In this document: piece by piece, positions 1-9,146 of the stretch
Layout of the letters: each line of letters starts with the position of its first letter
How positions within the stretch are numbered: position 1 is the stretch's first letter
Assembly: GCF_004570975.1 (NCBI RefSeq)
Contig: NZ_SPPC01000006.1
Coordinates: 202,579 to 266,578, forward strand
DNA: 64,000 nt
Direction: 5' to 3'
Source: Barnesiella sp. WM24
GTDB taxonomy: Bacteria; Bacteroidota; Bacteroidia; Bacteroidales; Muribaculaceae
Notes under the pieces: model-generated
The model's database searches: none
What the model saw: only the letters and a program-made list of their open reading frames with translations
What the model was told of the DNA's origin: nothing
Translations under genes and position numbers: made by a program

Positions 1-281
1 GTGTCGAGATGGTCGATGACCTGGCGCGCTATGTCTTCGCTCGACATCGCGCTCAGGAGCTTGTGGCGGTCATCCTCGTCAAGCTCCATCAAGACATCGG
101 CTGCGGTCTGGTCGTCAAGGAGGCGGAAGAGAAATTCCGCCTCGTCGATGTCCAGGTCCTGATATAGCTCCGCGATGTCGGCAGGGTGGAGCGCTGTCAG
201 CTCCTTGCGCGCCGCCTCTTCGTCGTGGCGCGTTATGATGTCGCGGAGGAAGTCAAGATATTCGGGTGTATATTCTTTCAT
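1..281 (-). CDS. mgtE: Magnesium transporter MgtE, N-terminal fragment (runs off the window)
   Basis: The minus strand from 281 downward encodes an acidic helical domain containing LHPADIAELYQDLD and then FLFRLLDDQTAADVLMELDE, which matches the cytoplasmic MgtE N-domain. This is the superhelical, Mg2+-sensing part that gates the channel. Only about 93 residues are present; the CBS pair and the five membrane segments lie beyond position 1. The ATG at 281-279 shares one base with the rsmA stop (TAATG), so the two genes are probably translationally coupled. The family call is from sequence pattern; transport function is inferred from the family. Confidence 0.85.
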   Translation of the reverse strand, partial: MKEYTPEYLDFLRDIITRHDEEAARKELTALHPADIAELYQDLDIDEAEFLFRLLDDQTAADVLMELDEDDRHKLLSAMSSEDIARQVIDHLD

Positions 282-1078
282 TAATCATTGGTTGCGGCGT
301 CGCGCATGGCGGCGACACGATTGGTAAGGTCGATGAACTGAGCGACACTCAGCTGTTCGGGACGCGCTCCCCACACCGGGTCGTCGCCCAAGGCGGCACC
401 GGGGGGCAAAAGCCCGCGGATGGAGTTGCGCAAGGTCTTGCGGCGCTGTCCGAACGTGGTCTTTACGATTGTCTTGAATAGCTTCTCGTCGCAGCCGAGG
501 TCGGTAACGCCGTTGCGAGTGCAGCGTATTACGCCCGACTTGACCTTTGGCGGCGGGTTGAAGACATGTTCATCGACGGTGAACAGATATTCCACGTCAT
601 ACCATGCCTGCAGAAGCACGCTAAGGATGCCGTAGACTTTTGAGCCCGGGGAGGCGGCGAGCCTCTCCGCCACCTCTTTCTGCAACATTCCGGAGCAGCA
701 GGGAATCAGGTCGCGGTAGTCGAGAACCTTGAAAAATATCTGCGAGGATATGTTGTAGGGATAATTACCGATGACGCAGAAAGGCTTGCCGCCCATAACG
801 TCGGCAAGATCCATCTTCAGGAAGTCGCCTTCGATAATCCTGCCTTTCAAGTCGGGGAAATTGGCGGTAAGATACTCGACACTTTCCGTGTCGATTTCCA
901 CCACTTTCACGTCATGTCCTTCATCAAGGAGAAAGCGGGTGAGCACCCCCATGCCGGGGCCTATCTCCAGTACCGGCTCTCCCTTGAACCCGTCGAGCGT
1001 GGCAGCTATGCGTCCGGCTATCGACAGGTCGGTCAGAAAGTGTTGACCGAGAGCTTTTTTAGGCTTGACTTTCTGCAT
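281..1078 (-). CDS. rsmA: 16S rRNA (adenine1518/1519-N6)-dimethyltransferase
   Basis: RsmA (KsgA) dimethylates two adjacent adenines in helix 45 of 16S rRNA late in 30S assembly. The 265-residue protein starts with the family hallmark KKALGQHFL (residues 7-15). It has the SAM-binding motif LEIGPGMG (37-44) and the catalytic GNYPYN (104-109), where the N-x-x-Y motif positions the target adenine. Length fits the family. It is followed by mgtE with a one-base stop/start overlap and preceded by bcp with a 29-nt gap, so it sits in a minus-strand run of housekeeping genes. Confidence 0.96.
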   Translation of the reverse strand: MQKVKPKKALGQHFLTDLSIAGRIAATLDGFKGEPVLEIGPGMGVLTRFLLDEGHDVKVVEIDTESVEYLTANFPDLKGRIIEGDFLKMDLADVMGGKPFCVIGNYPYNISSQIFFKVLDYRDLIPCCSGMLQKEVAERLAASPGSKVYGILSVLLQAWYDVEYLFTVDEHVFNPPPKVKSGVIRCTRNGVTDLGCDEKLFKTIVKTTFGQRRKTLRNSIRGLLPPGAALGDDPVWGARPEQLSVAQFIDLTNRVAAMRDAATND

Positions 1079-1107
1079 CTTTATTGTAATTGGTGGTTAA
1101 GATTCGT

Positions 1108-1560
1108 TTATTTTACGATACCGAGCAGCTGGGAAGCGGCGTTTTTGGTGTCGACTTTCTTGATGACGTGGGTTATGTTATGGTCGGCATCGGTGACAAA
1201 CGTCGTGCGAACCGTGCCCATATATTCCCTTCCACACATCTTTTTCAACTGCCACACGCCAAACTCGCTGTTGACGGCTCCTTCCGGGTCGCTCAGAAGA
1301 GTGAACGGAAGAGAATGTTTTTCTGCAAATTTGGCATGGCTCGCAGCCGAGTCCTTGCTTATGCCGATAATCTCGTAGCCGAGATCGCGCAGCTCGGCAT
1401 AACCGTCGCGCAGCGAACACGCCTCGGCAGTGCAACCCGGAGTATTGTCCTTCGGGTAGAAATACACGATGAGCGGCTTGCCGGCGAAGTCTGACGCCTT
1501 GACTTCATTTCCGTTGGCGTCATATCCGAGCAGTTGTGGTAATTTGTCGCCTATTTCCAT
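1108..1560 (-). CDS. bcp: Thioredoxin-dependent peroxiredoxin (Bcp/PrxQ family)
   Basis: A 150-residue thiol peroxidase that reduces H2O2 and organic hydroperoxides with electrons from thioredoxin. The active-site loop reads YPKDNTPGCTAEACSL, placing the peroxidatic cysteine at residue 43 and a second cysteine five residues on at 48. That is the intramolecular resolving arrangement of PrxQ-type atypical 2-Cys enzymes. GKPLIVYFYP precedes it, as in the AhpC/TSA fold. No signal peptide is visible, so it is cytoplasmic. It lies between frr and rsmA on the same strand. Confidence 0.93.
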   Translation of the reverse strand: MEIGDKLPQLLGYDANGNEVKASDFAGKPLIVYFYPKDNTPGCTAEACSLRDGYAELRDLGYEIIGISKDSAASHAKFAEKHSLPFTLLSDPEGAVNSEFGVWQLKKMCGREYMGTVRTTFVTDADHNITHVIKKVDTKNAASQLLGIVK

Positions 1561-1576
1561 TTCCGGTATATCGTTA

Positions 1577-2137
1577 TTATACGGTAAGTATCTCCTTCTC
1601 TTTTGCTGCGAAAAGGTCGTCGATTTTCTTCAGGTACTTGTCGTGAAGTTTCTGCACCTGTGCTTCAGCGTCTTTCTCGACATCTTCAGGCATGCCCTGC
1701 TTGACAGCCTTCTTCAGCCCGTCGATAGCGTCGCGGCGCGCGTTTCTTACTGATACCTTGGCATTTTCAGCCTCGCCCTTCGACTGCTTTACGAGAGCCT
1801 TGCGGCGGTCTTCGGTAAGCGGGGGGATAGAGAGGCGTATCACCTCGCCGTTGTTTTCGGGAGTGATGCCAAGTTCTGAATTGATGATTGCCTTCTCGAT
1901 TTCCTTGAACATGGCTTTTTCCCAGGGGGTGATGGTGATTGTGCGTGCATCGGGCACACTTACGTTTGCCACATTGCCAACAGGCACTGCGCTGCCGTAA
2001 TATTCGACACGGATGCCATCAAGGATTTTGGGGTTTGCCTTGCCGGCGCGGATGTGGGCGAGCGATTCGTCAAGATAGGCTACTGCCATCTCCATCTTCT
2101 CCTCAGCGGGGTCAAGATAAGTCTTTACGTCAGTCAT
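1577..2137 (-). CDS. frr: Ribosome recycling factor
   Basis: RRF splits post-termination ribosomes together with EF-G. The 186-residue product begins [16 protein letters not shown] and contains the conserved [21 protein letters not shown] segment and the central [14 protein letters not shown]. It ends with the long helices [16 protein letters not shown] and [10 protein letters not shown]. The frame stays open upstream to 2230, but the added 31 residues overlap pyrH and look nothing like RRF, so I place the start at 2137. It is 22 nt downstream of pyrH, the common pyrH-frr pairing. Confidence 0.96.
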   Translation of the reverse strand: MTDVKTYLDPAEEKMEMAVAYLDESLAHIRAGKANPKILDGIRVEYYGSAVPVGNVANVSVPDARTITITPWEKAMFKEIEKAIINSELGITPENNGEVIRLSIPPLTEDRRKALVKQSKGEAENAKVSVRNARRDAIDGLKKAVKQGMPEDVEKDAEAQVQKLHDKYLKKIDDLFAAKEKEILTV

Positions 2138-2159
2138 GATTTCAGTTATTTTAGTGTAA

Positions 2160-2870
2160 TTAATAAACGAGAGTACCGATTGGTTCACCTTCAAGCACCT
2201 TTTTAAGATTACCGGGGGTGTCCATGTCAAAAACTATTATCGGGAGTTTGTTTTCCTTGCAAAGCGCGGTGGCAGTAAGGTCCATGACCTTTAGTCCGCG
2301 GTTGTAGACTTCATCATAGGTGATTTCGGCAAACTTTGTCGCGGTCGGGTCCTTTTCCGGGTCGGCTGTGTAGATTCCGTCGACGCGGGTGCCTTTCATC
2401 ATCACTTCGGCTTCGACCTCGATGCCTCGCAGAGCCGAACCGGTGTCGGTCGTGAAGAACGGGTTGCCTGTGCCGCCCGAGATTATTGCCACGGCACCGC
2501 CCTGCATCGCCTCGATGGCGCGCCACTTGCTGTAGTGTTCACCGATGGGAAACATGTTGATTGCGGTAAACACCTTTGCCGGCTGTCCGGCGGCTTCGAG
2601 TGCCGAGCTAAGCGCAAGCGAATTGATTACAGTAGCAAGCATGCCCATCTGGTCGCCTTTCACGCGGTCAAAGCCTTTTGACGCGCCCGAGAGTCCACGG
2701 AATATGTTGCCGCCGCCGATTACGATTGCCACTTCGACGCCCGATGCCGCTACTTCGTGTATCTGCTCGGCATACTGGTTAAGGCGTTTGGTATCGATTC
2801 CGTAACCCTGCTCGCCCATAAGCGATTCGCCGCTCAATTTCAATAATATGCGCTTATATTTTGTTCTCAT
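2160..2870 (-). CDS. pyrH: UMP kinase
   Basis: PyrH phosphorylates UMP to UDP, the committed step toward UTP and CTP; bacterial UMP kinases are hexamers of the amino-acid-kinase fold. The 236-residue protein shows the N-terminal [14 protein letters not shown] phosphate-binding motif, [26 protein letters not shown], and [13 protein letters not shown] near the nucleotide site. Length is typical. A TATCTTTG element on the minus strand at 2916-2909 lies about 40 nt upstream and fits the Bacteroidetes -7 box, although I see no good -33 element. It is divergent from the TPR gene at 2936 and cotranscribed with frr. Confidence 0.96.
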   Translation of the reverse strand: MRTKYKRILLKLSGESLMGEQGYGIDTKRLNQYAEQIHEVAASGVEVAIVIGGGNIFRGLSGASKGFDRVKGDQMGMLATVINSLALSSALEAAGQPAKVFTAINMFPIGEHYSKWRAIEAMQGGAVAIISGGTGNPFFTTDTGSALRGIEVEAEVMMKGTRVDGIYTADPEKDPTATKFAEITYDEVYNRGLKVMDLTATALCKENKLPIIVFDMDTPGNLKKVLEGEPIGTLVY

Positions 2871-2935
2871 CTCGATAAATTGTATATTTATATTGTTTTT
2901 TAGTTTAGCAAAGATAATAAAAACAAATTAAAGAG

Positions 2936-3688
2936 ATGTCTAATTTGTCATTTTCCATTCGTAATGTTTTGTTGTGCCTCGTGATTGGGGGCATGTCGTG
3001 TGGCGTCAGTGTCGCGGGAACGCGTGATTATGAGGCGACGGCTGCAAAGGCGCAGCGTTTTTTCAAATACCAGGAGTGGGCAAACGCCGCTGCCATGTAT
3101 GAGATTATGCTGGAAGACAGCGCGAAGGTTGTTGACACATATGCCCGGGCCATAGCAGTGGCGGGTATGCGCAAGCTGCCCGACTATCAGATGTCGCTGC
3201 TTGAGCGCGCGCAGGCCAATCTGATACCGATGGGCGACGTGCTGAGAGGGGTGCAGCAAGTGAGCTTTGCGATGGGGCATAATTCGCTCTACGAAAACTT
3301 CCTGTTGCTCGTCAAGGAGCGTCAGCCCTGGCTCACACGCAGCATCGAGAAGCAGCTGTTGAGCTATTATATGTTCAGGCGCAATGCCCCGGAGATAATA
3401 CGCTACAGCCGCATAATGCTTTCCGGCGCACCTGACAATGCCGAATATCTCTCCAACCTCGCCACCGGCTACATGCTTGAGGGCAACGACACCGACGGCA
3501 TTGCCACTTACAAGCGGCTGCTTGAATATCACCCGGGCAACTACAAGACTCTGCTTGTACTTGGAAATTACTATGACTTGAAGGGCGACACCGCGCAGGC
3601 GCTGCGCTATCTGCGTCAAGCCGACTCGATACAGCCGACTCCCTACGTCACCGAAATCCTGAAGCGCCTCGCCCCGCAACCGCGATAA
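2936..3688 (+). CDS. Secreted or periplasmic TPR-repeat protein
   Basis: A 250-residue protein with an N-terminal hydrophobic segment (about residues 9-26, NVLLCLVIGGMSCGVSVAG) that looks like a signal peptide. Helical repeats follow: AAKAQRFFKYQEWANAAAMYEIML, then NAEYLSNLATGYMLEGNDTDGIATYKRLLE and YKTLLVLGNYYDLKGDTAQALRYL are recognisable tetratricopeptide units. TPRs are protein-interaction scaffolds; no enzymatic motif is visible and I cannot name a partner. It stands alone, divergent from pyrH by 65 bp, and is followed by the hairpin array. The specific function is unknown. Confidence 0.8.
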   Translation: MSNLSFSIRNVLLCLVIGGMSCGVSVAGTRDYEATAAKAQRFFKYQEWANAAAMYEIMLEDSAKVVDTYARAIAVAGMRKLPDYQMSLLERAQANLIPMGDVLRGVQQVSFAMGHNSLYENFLLLVKERQPWLTRSIEKQLLSYYMFRRNAPEIIRYSRIMLSGAPDNAEYLSNLATGYMLEGNDTDGIATYKRLLEYHPGNYKTLLVLGNYYDLKGDTAQALRYLRQADSIQPTPYVTEILKRLAPQPR

Positions 3689-3760
3689 ACACGACAATCG
3701 CTTGCGATTCACCGCGCAGCTGTAATACACTCTTGCGTGACATCACCACACAGAGGCAAT

Positions 3761-4845
3761 GTAGGGGCGATGTGGTTTGCATGCGGTAATTTGCATGCGG
3801 TGATGTGTTGGCATTTGCAGGGGGGTGTGTTGGCATATACATGCAATGTAGGGGCGAGTGGAAGCTCGCCCGCGTATCGTCCTGTGGTGGTATAGTTGTG
3901 TCGCCGGTGTGGGAATGGATGCATTGTGTGTGTTTCGGGCGAGCTTCCACTCGCCCCTACAGCTACGCGATGGTGTTTGCATGCGGTAATTTGCATGCGG
4001 TGATGTGTTGGCATTTGCAGGGGGTGTTGTATTGGCATATACATGCAGTGTAGGGGCGAGTGGAAGCTCGCCCGCGTATCGTCCTGTGGTGGTATTGTTG
4101 TGTCGCCGGCGTGGGAATGGATGGATTGTGTGTGTTTCGGGCGAGCTTCCACTCGCCCCTACAGCTACGCGATGGGGTTTGCATGCGGTAATTTGCAGGG
4201 GGTGATGTGTTGGCATATACATGCAGTGTAGGGGCGAGTGGAATCTCGCCCGCGTATCGTCCTGTGGTGGTATTGTTGTGTCGCCGGCGAGGGAATGGAT
4301 TCATTGTGTGTGTTTCGGGCGAGCTTCCACTCGCCCCTACAGCTACGCGATGAGGTTTGCATGCGGTAATTTGCATGCGGTGATGTGTTGGCATTTGCAG
4401 GGGGGTGTTGTGTTGGCATATACATGCAGTGTAGGGGCGAGTGGAAGCCCGCCCGCGTATTGTCCTGTGGTGGTATTGTTTTGTCGCCGGCGTGGGAATG
4501 GATGCATTGTGTGTGTTTCGGGCGAGCTTCCACTCGCCCCTACAGCTACGCGATGAGGTTTGCATGCGGTAATTTGCATGCGGTGATGTGTTGTCATTTG
4601 CAGGGGGTGATGTGTTGGCATATACATGCAGTGTAGGGGCGAGTGGAAGCTCGCCCGCGTATCGTCCTGTGGTGGTATAGTTGTGTCGCCGGCGTGGGAA
4701 TGGATGCATTGTGAGTGTTTCGGGCGAGCTTCCACTCGCCCCTACAGCTACGCGATGAGGTTTGCATGCGGTGATGTGTTGACATTTGCAGGGGGTGTTG
4801 TGTTGGCATATACATGCAGTGTAGGGGCGAGTGGAAGCTCGCCCG
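3761..4845. repeat. Tandem array of about 180-203-bp units built from inverted 25-bp hairpin elements
   Basis: A 25-bp element (GTAGGGGCGAGTGGAAGCTC followed by GCCCG) occurs six times in direct orientation, at 3848, 4050, 4228, 4431, 4633 and 4821. It occurs five times inverted, at 3936, 4138, 4316, 4519 and 4721. Each copy is itself a hairpin (GGGCGAG/CTCGCCC). Within a unit, a direct copy, about 63 bp of spacer, an inverted copy and about 65-90 bp rich in TTTGCATGCGGT follow in order. Unit spacings are 202, 178, 203, 202 and 188 bp. None is a multiple of three and reading frame is not kept between units, so I read the array as non-coding. It resembles clustered REP/REPIN or MITE-like elements; the origin is inferred. 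Confidence 0.9.
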
Positions 4846-4950
4846 AAATACCAACCATGCGGACTCACAATCTATCCCCTGCCCGGGATACCAAAATATA
4901 TGCATTGCGCCCGGTGCCCAATCTTGCAAAGCAATGCCTTATAATTGACA

Positions 4951-4984
4951 ATAAAAAAGCAGGCTACCCTGGTGGATAGCCTGC
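4951..4984 (-). terminator. Rho-independent terminator after secDF
   Basis: On the minus strand, 23 nt past the secDF stop, the stem GCAGGCTA (4984-4977) pairs with TAGCCTGC (4966-4959) around a 10-nt loop. It is followed directly by TTTTTTATT. An 8-bp stem plus a T run is a standard intrinsic terminator, placed correctly for secDF. Confidence 0.85.
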
Positions 4985-5006
4985 CCGGTTATAGTAAAGG
5001 TTGGGA

Positions 5007-7892
5007 TTATGCTTTCTTTGCGTTGCGGCGACGGTCGGTCAGGTAAGCTACGGGAGCTGCGACATAGATGGTCGCGAGTGTACCGGTGATTACGCCGAAG
5101 AGCATTGCGAAGGTGAAGCTGCGGATTGAATCGCCACCGAGGATGAAGATACAGAGAAGCACAAGGAGGGTAGAGCATGAGGTCATGATTGTACGACCCA
5201 ATGTGCTGTTCATTGAATTGTTGATGGTGGTGAAGAAATCCTGCTTCGGATAAAGCTGCATGTTTTCGCGCACACGGTCAAATACCACCACCGTATCGTT
5301 AATCTGGTAACCGATTACGGTAAGTATTGCCGCGATAAACGACTGGTCGATTTCCATCGAGAAGGGCAGCACACCCCAGAAGAGTGAGTAGAAGCCGATG
5401 ATTGTGAACGCAGTGAACGCTACGGCTGCGAGTGCGCCTACCGAGAACGCTACGTTGTGGAAACGGATCAGAATGTAGAGGAACATGGCGATGAGCGAGA
5501 GGATTACGGCTATATAGGCGTCTTTCTTCATGTCGGCTGCAATAGTCGGACCCACTTTCTGTGAGCTCTGTATACCTATGTTCTCGTTGGTGGTAGAGAA
5601 GTCGGTGAGTGACATTCCGCCAAGCTCGCTGCTGAGACCCTTGTAAAGGATTTCAGTGATTTCAGCGTCAACGCCGTCGGTCTCCTCGTTAATCTTGTAG
5701 TTGGTGGAGATACGCACCTTGGTGTCGTTGTCGATGGTGATGACAGAGAGTGAAGAGTTGGGGAACATCGGGGCAAGTTTCTGCTGGAGTTCGGCAGTCT
5801 TTACAGGATGGTCAAACTGCACGATGTAGTTGCGTCCTCCGGAGAAGTCGATACCCTGGTTCATTCCGCGTGCAAAGAGCGATACAACAACGATTGCAAC
5901 GAAGATGCCGCATATGATGAACGATATCTTGCGTGCGCCAAGGAAGTTGAACTTGGTGTCGTTGAGCATGTTGCGTGACAGCGGAGTGGTGAAGGTAAGG
6001 CGCTTGAAGGGAGCTGTGTTGCCAAATGCCACGAATACCAGACGGGTAAGGAACACTGCCGTAAAGAACGAGCAGACGATACCGATGATAAGGGTGGTTG
6101 CAAATCCCTTGATGGGGCCTGTTCCGTAAAGGAGAAGGATTACCGCTGTGATGATTGAGGTAAGGTTAGAGTCAAAGATTGCCGAGAAGGCATTGCTGTA
6201 ACCGTCGGCGATAGCCTGGCGGATGTTCTTGCCTGCGCGGAGCTCTTCCTTGGCGCGCTCGAAGATAAGCACGTTGGCGTCAACCGCCATACCGAGCGCA
6301 AGCACGATACCGGCGATACCTGAAAGGGTGAGCACAGCCTGGAAAGAGGCGAGGATACCCATCGTGAAGAAGAGGTTGCATACAAGACCGATGTTGGCGA
6401 TAAGTCCGGGGATTACGCCGTAGAAAAGCATCATGAAAATCATCAGGAGCACAAGGGCGATGATGAATGACATGAATCCGTCATGGATTGCCTGCTTTCC
6501 GAGCGACGGACCAATCACGGTGTCGCTGATGATGTCAACCTTTGCCGCCATCTTACCTGACTTGAGCACGTTGGCAAGGTCCTTCGCATCTTCAACCGAG
6601 AAGTTACCGGTGATCTGTGAGCGACCGCCCTCGATTACAGAGTTGATGCGCGGATAAGAGTATACATGGTCGTCAAGCACGATTGCGACGGGCTTGCCGA
6701 GGTTGTTCTGAGTCACGCGTGCCCATGCCTTCGCGCCTTCGCTGTTCATGTTCATTGAAACATAGTTGCCCTGCATGGTCTCGAAGTCGCTTGATGCCGA
6801 CACTACGACGTCACCGCCGAGAGCGGGCTTGCCGTTGTTTGACTTCAGCGCGATAAGCGTAAACAGCTCTGCCTTGCGGGTTGCGTTGGTTGCGGTATCG
6901 GTGTACTGCACTTCCTGAGGCTTAACCTCCCAGCGGAGCTTGAGGTTGGAGGGGAGTATGCGGGCTGCGGTGGCGGTGCCGAGAATCGAGTCGATGATTT
7001 CGCGGTGAGCCTGTGTAGCCATACCTACGATGGGGGTGCCTGAGTAGCCCTGACCGTCGAAGTTGCCGAGGAAGGTCTTTGCCACGCCGGCTGAGTCGCT
7101 GCGGAGAGCGGTCTCGAGTGACATGAGCTGATTCTGGATTTCGTCAAGGGTGTAGGTCTCGTAAAATTCGAGGTTTGCCGAAGCCTTGAGCAGCTCGCGC
7201 ACACGGTCATGCTCCTTAACGCCCGGAAGCTCAAGAAGAATCTGACCGTCCTTTTCAAGCTCCTGGATGTTGGGGGCAACGACACCGAACTGGTCGATAC
7301 GGTTGCGGAGCACATTGGTAGAGCTTGACACACGGTCCTTCACTTCCTGCTTTACGGTGTTTTCAACCTGGTCGGCCGACTCACCGCGCTTTGCGACGTT
7401 CTTGAACACGACTGCCATGTCGGCTGTCGGGTCAATGCGCTTATATTCTTTGAAGAAAGCTGCCACGTAGTCGCTGGTCTTGGTCTTTTTCACCACTGAG
7501 TCAGTGGCGGCGAGCACGCGGTTGAATGTCTTGTTGTCTTCGGCATTGGCGATTGAACGGAGGATGTCGGGCACTGACACCTGAAGAATCACGTTCATAC
7601 CACCCTTCAGGTCAAGACCCAAGCCTACGCCCATCTTTTGTACTTGATTGAACGTATAGCCGAATACGGGATAAACTTCCTCTTTACCGATTGAATCGAT
7701 GTAGTTTTTGTAGGCCTTCTTGTAGGCTTCTCCATTGGCATCGCCGTTAGCGACAACCAGTGCATAAGTTTCCGCCTTCTTCTCATAGCGTGAGGTTACC
7801 CAGCTGAACGAGAGGTAGAACAGACACACGAGCACCAAGAAGATTGCTATTACACCGGAGATTACACTTCCGGTAGTACCTTTGCTTTGCAT
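5007..7892 (-). CDS. secDF: Fused protein translocase subunit SecDF
   Basis: SecDF is an RND-type membrane protein that uses the proton gradient to pull preproteins through SecYEG on the periplasmic side. At 961 residues this is a natural SecD-SecF fusion, usual in Bacteroidetes. The SecD half has TM1 at about 11-32, DLKGGMNVILQVSVPD, a large periplasmic domain with RNRIDQFGVVAPNIQE, and the TM block with GMAVDANVLIFERAKEE. The SecF half starts near residue 645 with a second GIDFSGGRNYIV (about 678-690) and ends with NDTVVVFDRVRENM. A clear terminator follows. A TATATTTG on the minus strand (7959-7952) with a TTTG 22 nt upstream is a plausible promoter. Confidence 0.96.
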   Translation of the reverse strand: MQSKGTTGSVISGVIAIFLVLVCLFYLSFSWVTSRYEKKAETYALVVANGDANGEAYKKAYKNYIDSIGKEEVYPVFGYTFNQVQKMGVGLGLDLKGGMNVILQVSVPDILRSIANAEDNKTFNRVLAATDSVVKKTKTSDYVAAFFKEYKRIDPTADMAVVFKNVAKRGESADQVENTVKQEVKDRVSSSTNVLRNRIDQFGVVAPNIQELEKDGQILLELPGVKEHDRVRELLKASANLEFYETYTLDEIQNQLMSLETALRSDSAGVAKTFLGNFDGQGYSGTPIVGMATQAHREIIDSILGTATAARILPSNLKLRWEVKPQEVQYTDTATNATRKAELFTLIALKSNNGKPALGGDVVVSASSDFETMQGNYVSMNMNSEGAKAWARVTQNNLGKPVAIVLDDHVYSYPRINSVIEGGRSQITGNFSVEDAKDLANVLKSGKMAAKVDIISDTVIGPSLGKQAIHDGFMSFIIALVLLMIFMMLFYGVIPGLIANIGLVCNLFFTMGILASFQAVLTLSGIAGIVLALGMAVDANVLIFERAKEELRAGKNIRQAIADGYSNAFSAIFDSNLTSIITAVILLLYGTGPIKGFATTLIIGIVCSFFTAVFLTRLVFVAFGNTAPFKRLTFTTPLSRNMLNDTKFNFLGARKISFIICGIFVAIVVVSLFARGMNQGIDFSGGRNYIVQFDHPVKTAELQQKLAPMFPNSSLSVITIDNDTKVRISTNYKINEETDGVDAEITEILYKGLSSELGGMSLTDFSTTNENIGIQSSQKVGPTIAADMKKDAYIAVILSLIAMFLYILIRFHNVAFSVGALAAVAFTAFTIIGFYSLFWGVLPFSMEIDQSFIAAILTVIGYQINDTVVVFDRVRENMQLYPKQDFFTTINNSMNSTLGRTIMTSCSTLLVLLCIFILGGDSIRSFTFAMLFGVITGTLATIYVAAPVAYLTDRRRNAKKA

Positions 7893-8054
7893 GTGTTGTT
7901 AATAATGATATTAAAGTTATGAAATTTTTTAGTGTCTAAATTTTCAAGGTGCAAATATAACTCTTTTTTCCTTTAATATCACAAATACAACTCAATAAAA
8001 ATGGGCTATAACTCTCTATTGTGAGTTTTTTTAAGGGTTGATTATGGCTTTTTG

Positions 8055-9011
8055 TCAATAGACAAGCTCGATGTTGTCAATCCAGAGCGTCATGCCGGGT
8101 GTGCCCTCGTAGGCGACTCCACATCCCGACGATGCCATCACGAGCAAGTGTGTCGGGGTGGCGTCGGGGCTGTCCCAGCCCACTTCTTTGACCGGGACCA
8201 TCTTCCCTTTCGAGTTTTTGGCGTAATAGCTGCGCGATGCCGGAATCAGCCCCATGTAGTCTTTGTAATCCTTGTGGGTTGACATGTCACCGTAATATAC
8301 CGGCAGGTCGTGGCGTGAGACCCAGCCCGATGTCGATCTGGAATAACGCTCCCTGCCTGTGCCGACGCGCTTTGCGTAGATGTTGCCGTCGGCGTCTTCC
8401 CACCGGCGTTGCAGAAGTATGTAGACCTCGGCGTTGTCGGCTCCCGGAAGGGGCTTCGACGATGTGCCGGTGGCGCGTATGCGTTGTACGCCCTTCGGTA
8501 TCTCGAGTCTATAGTCGTAGCGGAGCGCCTTCGGGCGACCGGTGAAAGGTATGCCCATCTCCATTTTTGAATATGGGCTTGAGGTGTTGCGTATCGGCTC
8601 GATGTTGTAGCCGAGATAGATTGAGCCTGCGACGAGCACTTTCAGGTTGACCATGCCGAGCACTTTTACCTCCTCTATCATGGTGCAGAGCTTGCAGCAG
8701 CGTCCTCCCGCAGGGTTTTTGTCGGGAAACACCGTGTTGCTTGCCTTGACGATTCCCATCACGTTTGCCACGACATTGGATGTCGCCCACGGCGAGCCGC
8801 CCATGTTGTGATATGCCTCGGTGCTGTTTATGACCGCATTCGGGGCTATCTCGTAGACCTGCCGGGTGTTTCCCCCTATGATTTTTGATTCGGGGATGTT
8901 GCGTGTCACCCAGTTCTCGAAGTTGCCATATTTTATCGGCTCCACTTTCTGGGCTTGCGTGTATGTCGCCGCGGTCAGCAGGCAGGATATTATGAAGGCT
9001 CTGTTGCTCAT
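8055..9011 (-). CDS. Secreted PCMD-like (putative carbohydrate metabolism domain) protein
   Basis: A 318-residue exported protein: signal peptide MSNRAFIISCLLTAATYTQA, then a mature start KVEPIKYGNFENWVTR. The C-terminal half, with RPKALRYDYRLE, a run describing DNAEVYILLQRRWED and the final THLLVMASSGCGVAYEG...LWIDNIELVY, resembles the beta-sandwich PCMD family. That family is common in Bacteroidetes next to glycan-handling genes. I see no catalytic motif, and the CC-x-x-C cluster near residue 105 (GRCCKLC) is unusual and could bind a metal or form disulfides. It is a stand-alone gene with its own strong promoter at 9072-9102. The family assignment is from pattern memory and the function is unknown. 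Confidence 0.65.
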   Translation of the reverse strand: MSNRAFIISCLLTAATYTQAQKVEPIKYGNFENWVTRNIPESKIIGGNTRQVYEIAPNAVINSTEAYHNMGGSPWATSNVVANVMGIVKASNTVFPDKNPAGGRCCKLCTMIEEVKVLGMVNLKVLVAGSIYLGYNIEPIRNTSSPYSKMEMGIPFTGRPKALRYDYRLEIPKGVQRIRATGTSSKPLPGADNAEVYILLQRRWEDADGNIYAKRVGTGRERYSRSTSGWVSRHDLPVYYGDMSTHKDYKDYMGLIPASRSYYAKNSKGKMVPVKEVGWDSPDATPTHLLVMASSGCGVAYEGTPGMTLWIDNIELVY

Positions 9012-9071
9012 GATAAATAGTTGTGTTGTTGACGTCGCTTTATGCTCTTTTGTCGGCTAATAGTTGAACTG

Positions 9072-9102
9072 CAAATATATAAATAAAAGGAGTAACTGCA
9101 AA
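9072..9102 (-). promoter_or_regulatory. Bacteroidetes-type promoter for the PCMD-like gene
   Basis: On the minus strand, TTTG (9102-9099) is followed by exactly 19 nt and then TATATTTG (9079-9072), matching TTTG-N19-21-TAnnTTTG, the primary sigma signal of Bacteroidetes. The gene start is 61 nt downstream at 9011. Confidence 0.75.
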
Positions 9103-9146
9103 GACTCTTGTTGGCGTCTTTGTCTTCTGCTTTGGCATATATTGCC

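Noticed and set aside
3761..4845. CRISPR array
   Set aside because: Repeats alternate in orientation, the spacers are near-identical to one another, and no cas genes are nearby.
3963..4868. A 301-codon minus-strand open frame, and several shorter ones on both strands, across the hairpin array
   Set aside because: They are by-products of the repeats. Unit lengths (178, 188, 202, 203) are not multiples of three, so the same DNA is read in different frames in successive units, and there is no start context or promoter.
8001..8040. Terminator-like hairpin with a T tract on the plus strand (AACTC...GAGTT then T run)
   Set aside because: The stem is only 5 bp and no plus-strand gene ends there; it faces the wrong way for the PCMD-like gene.
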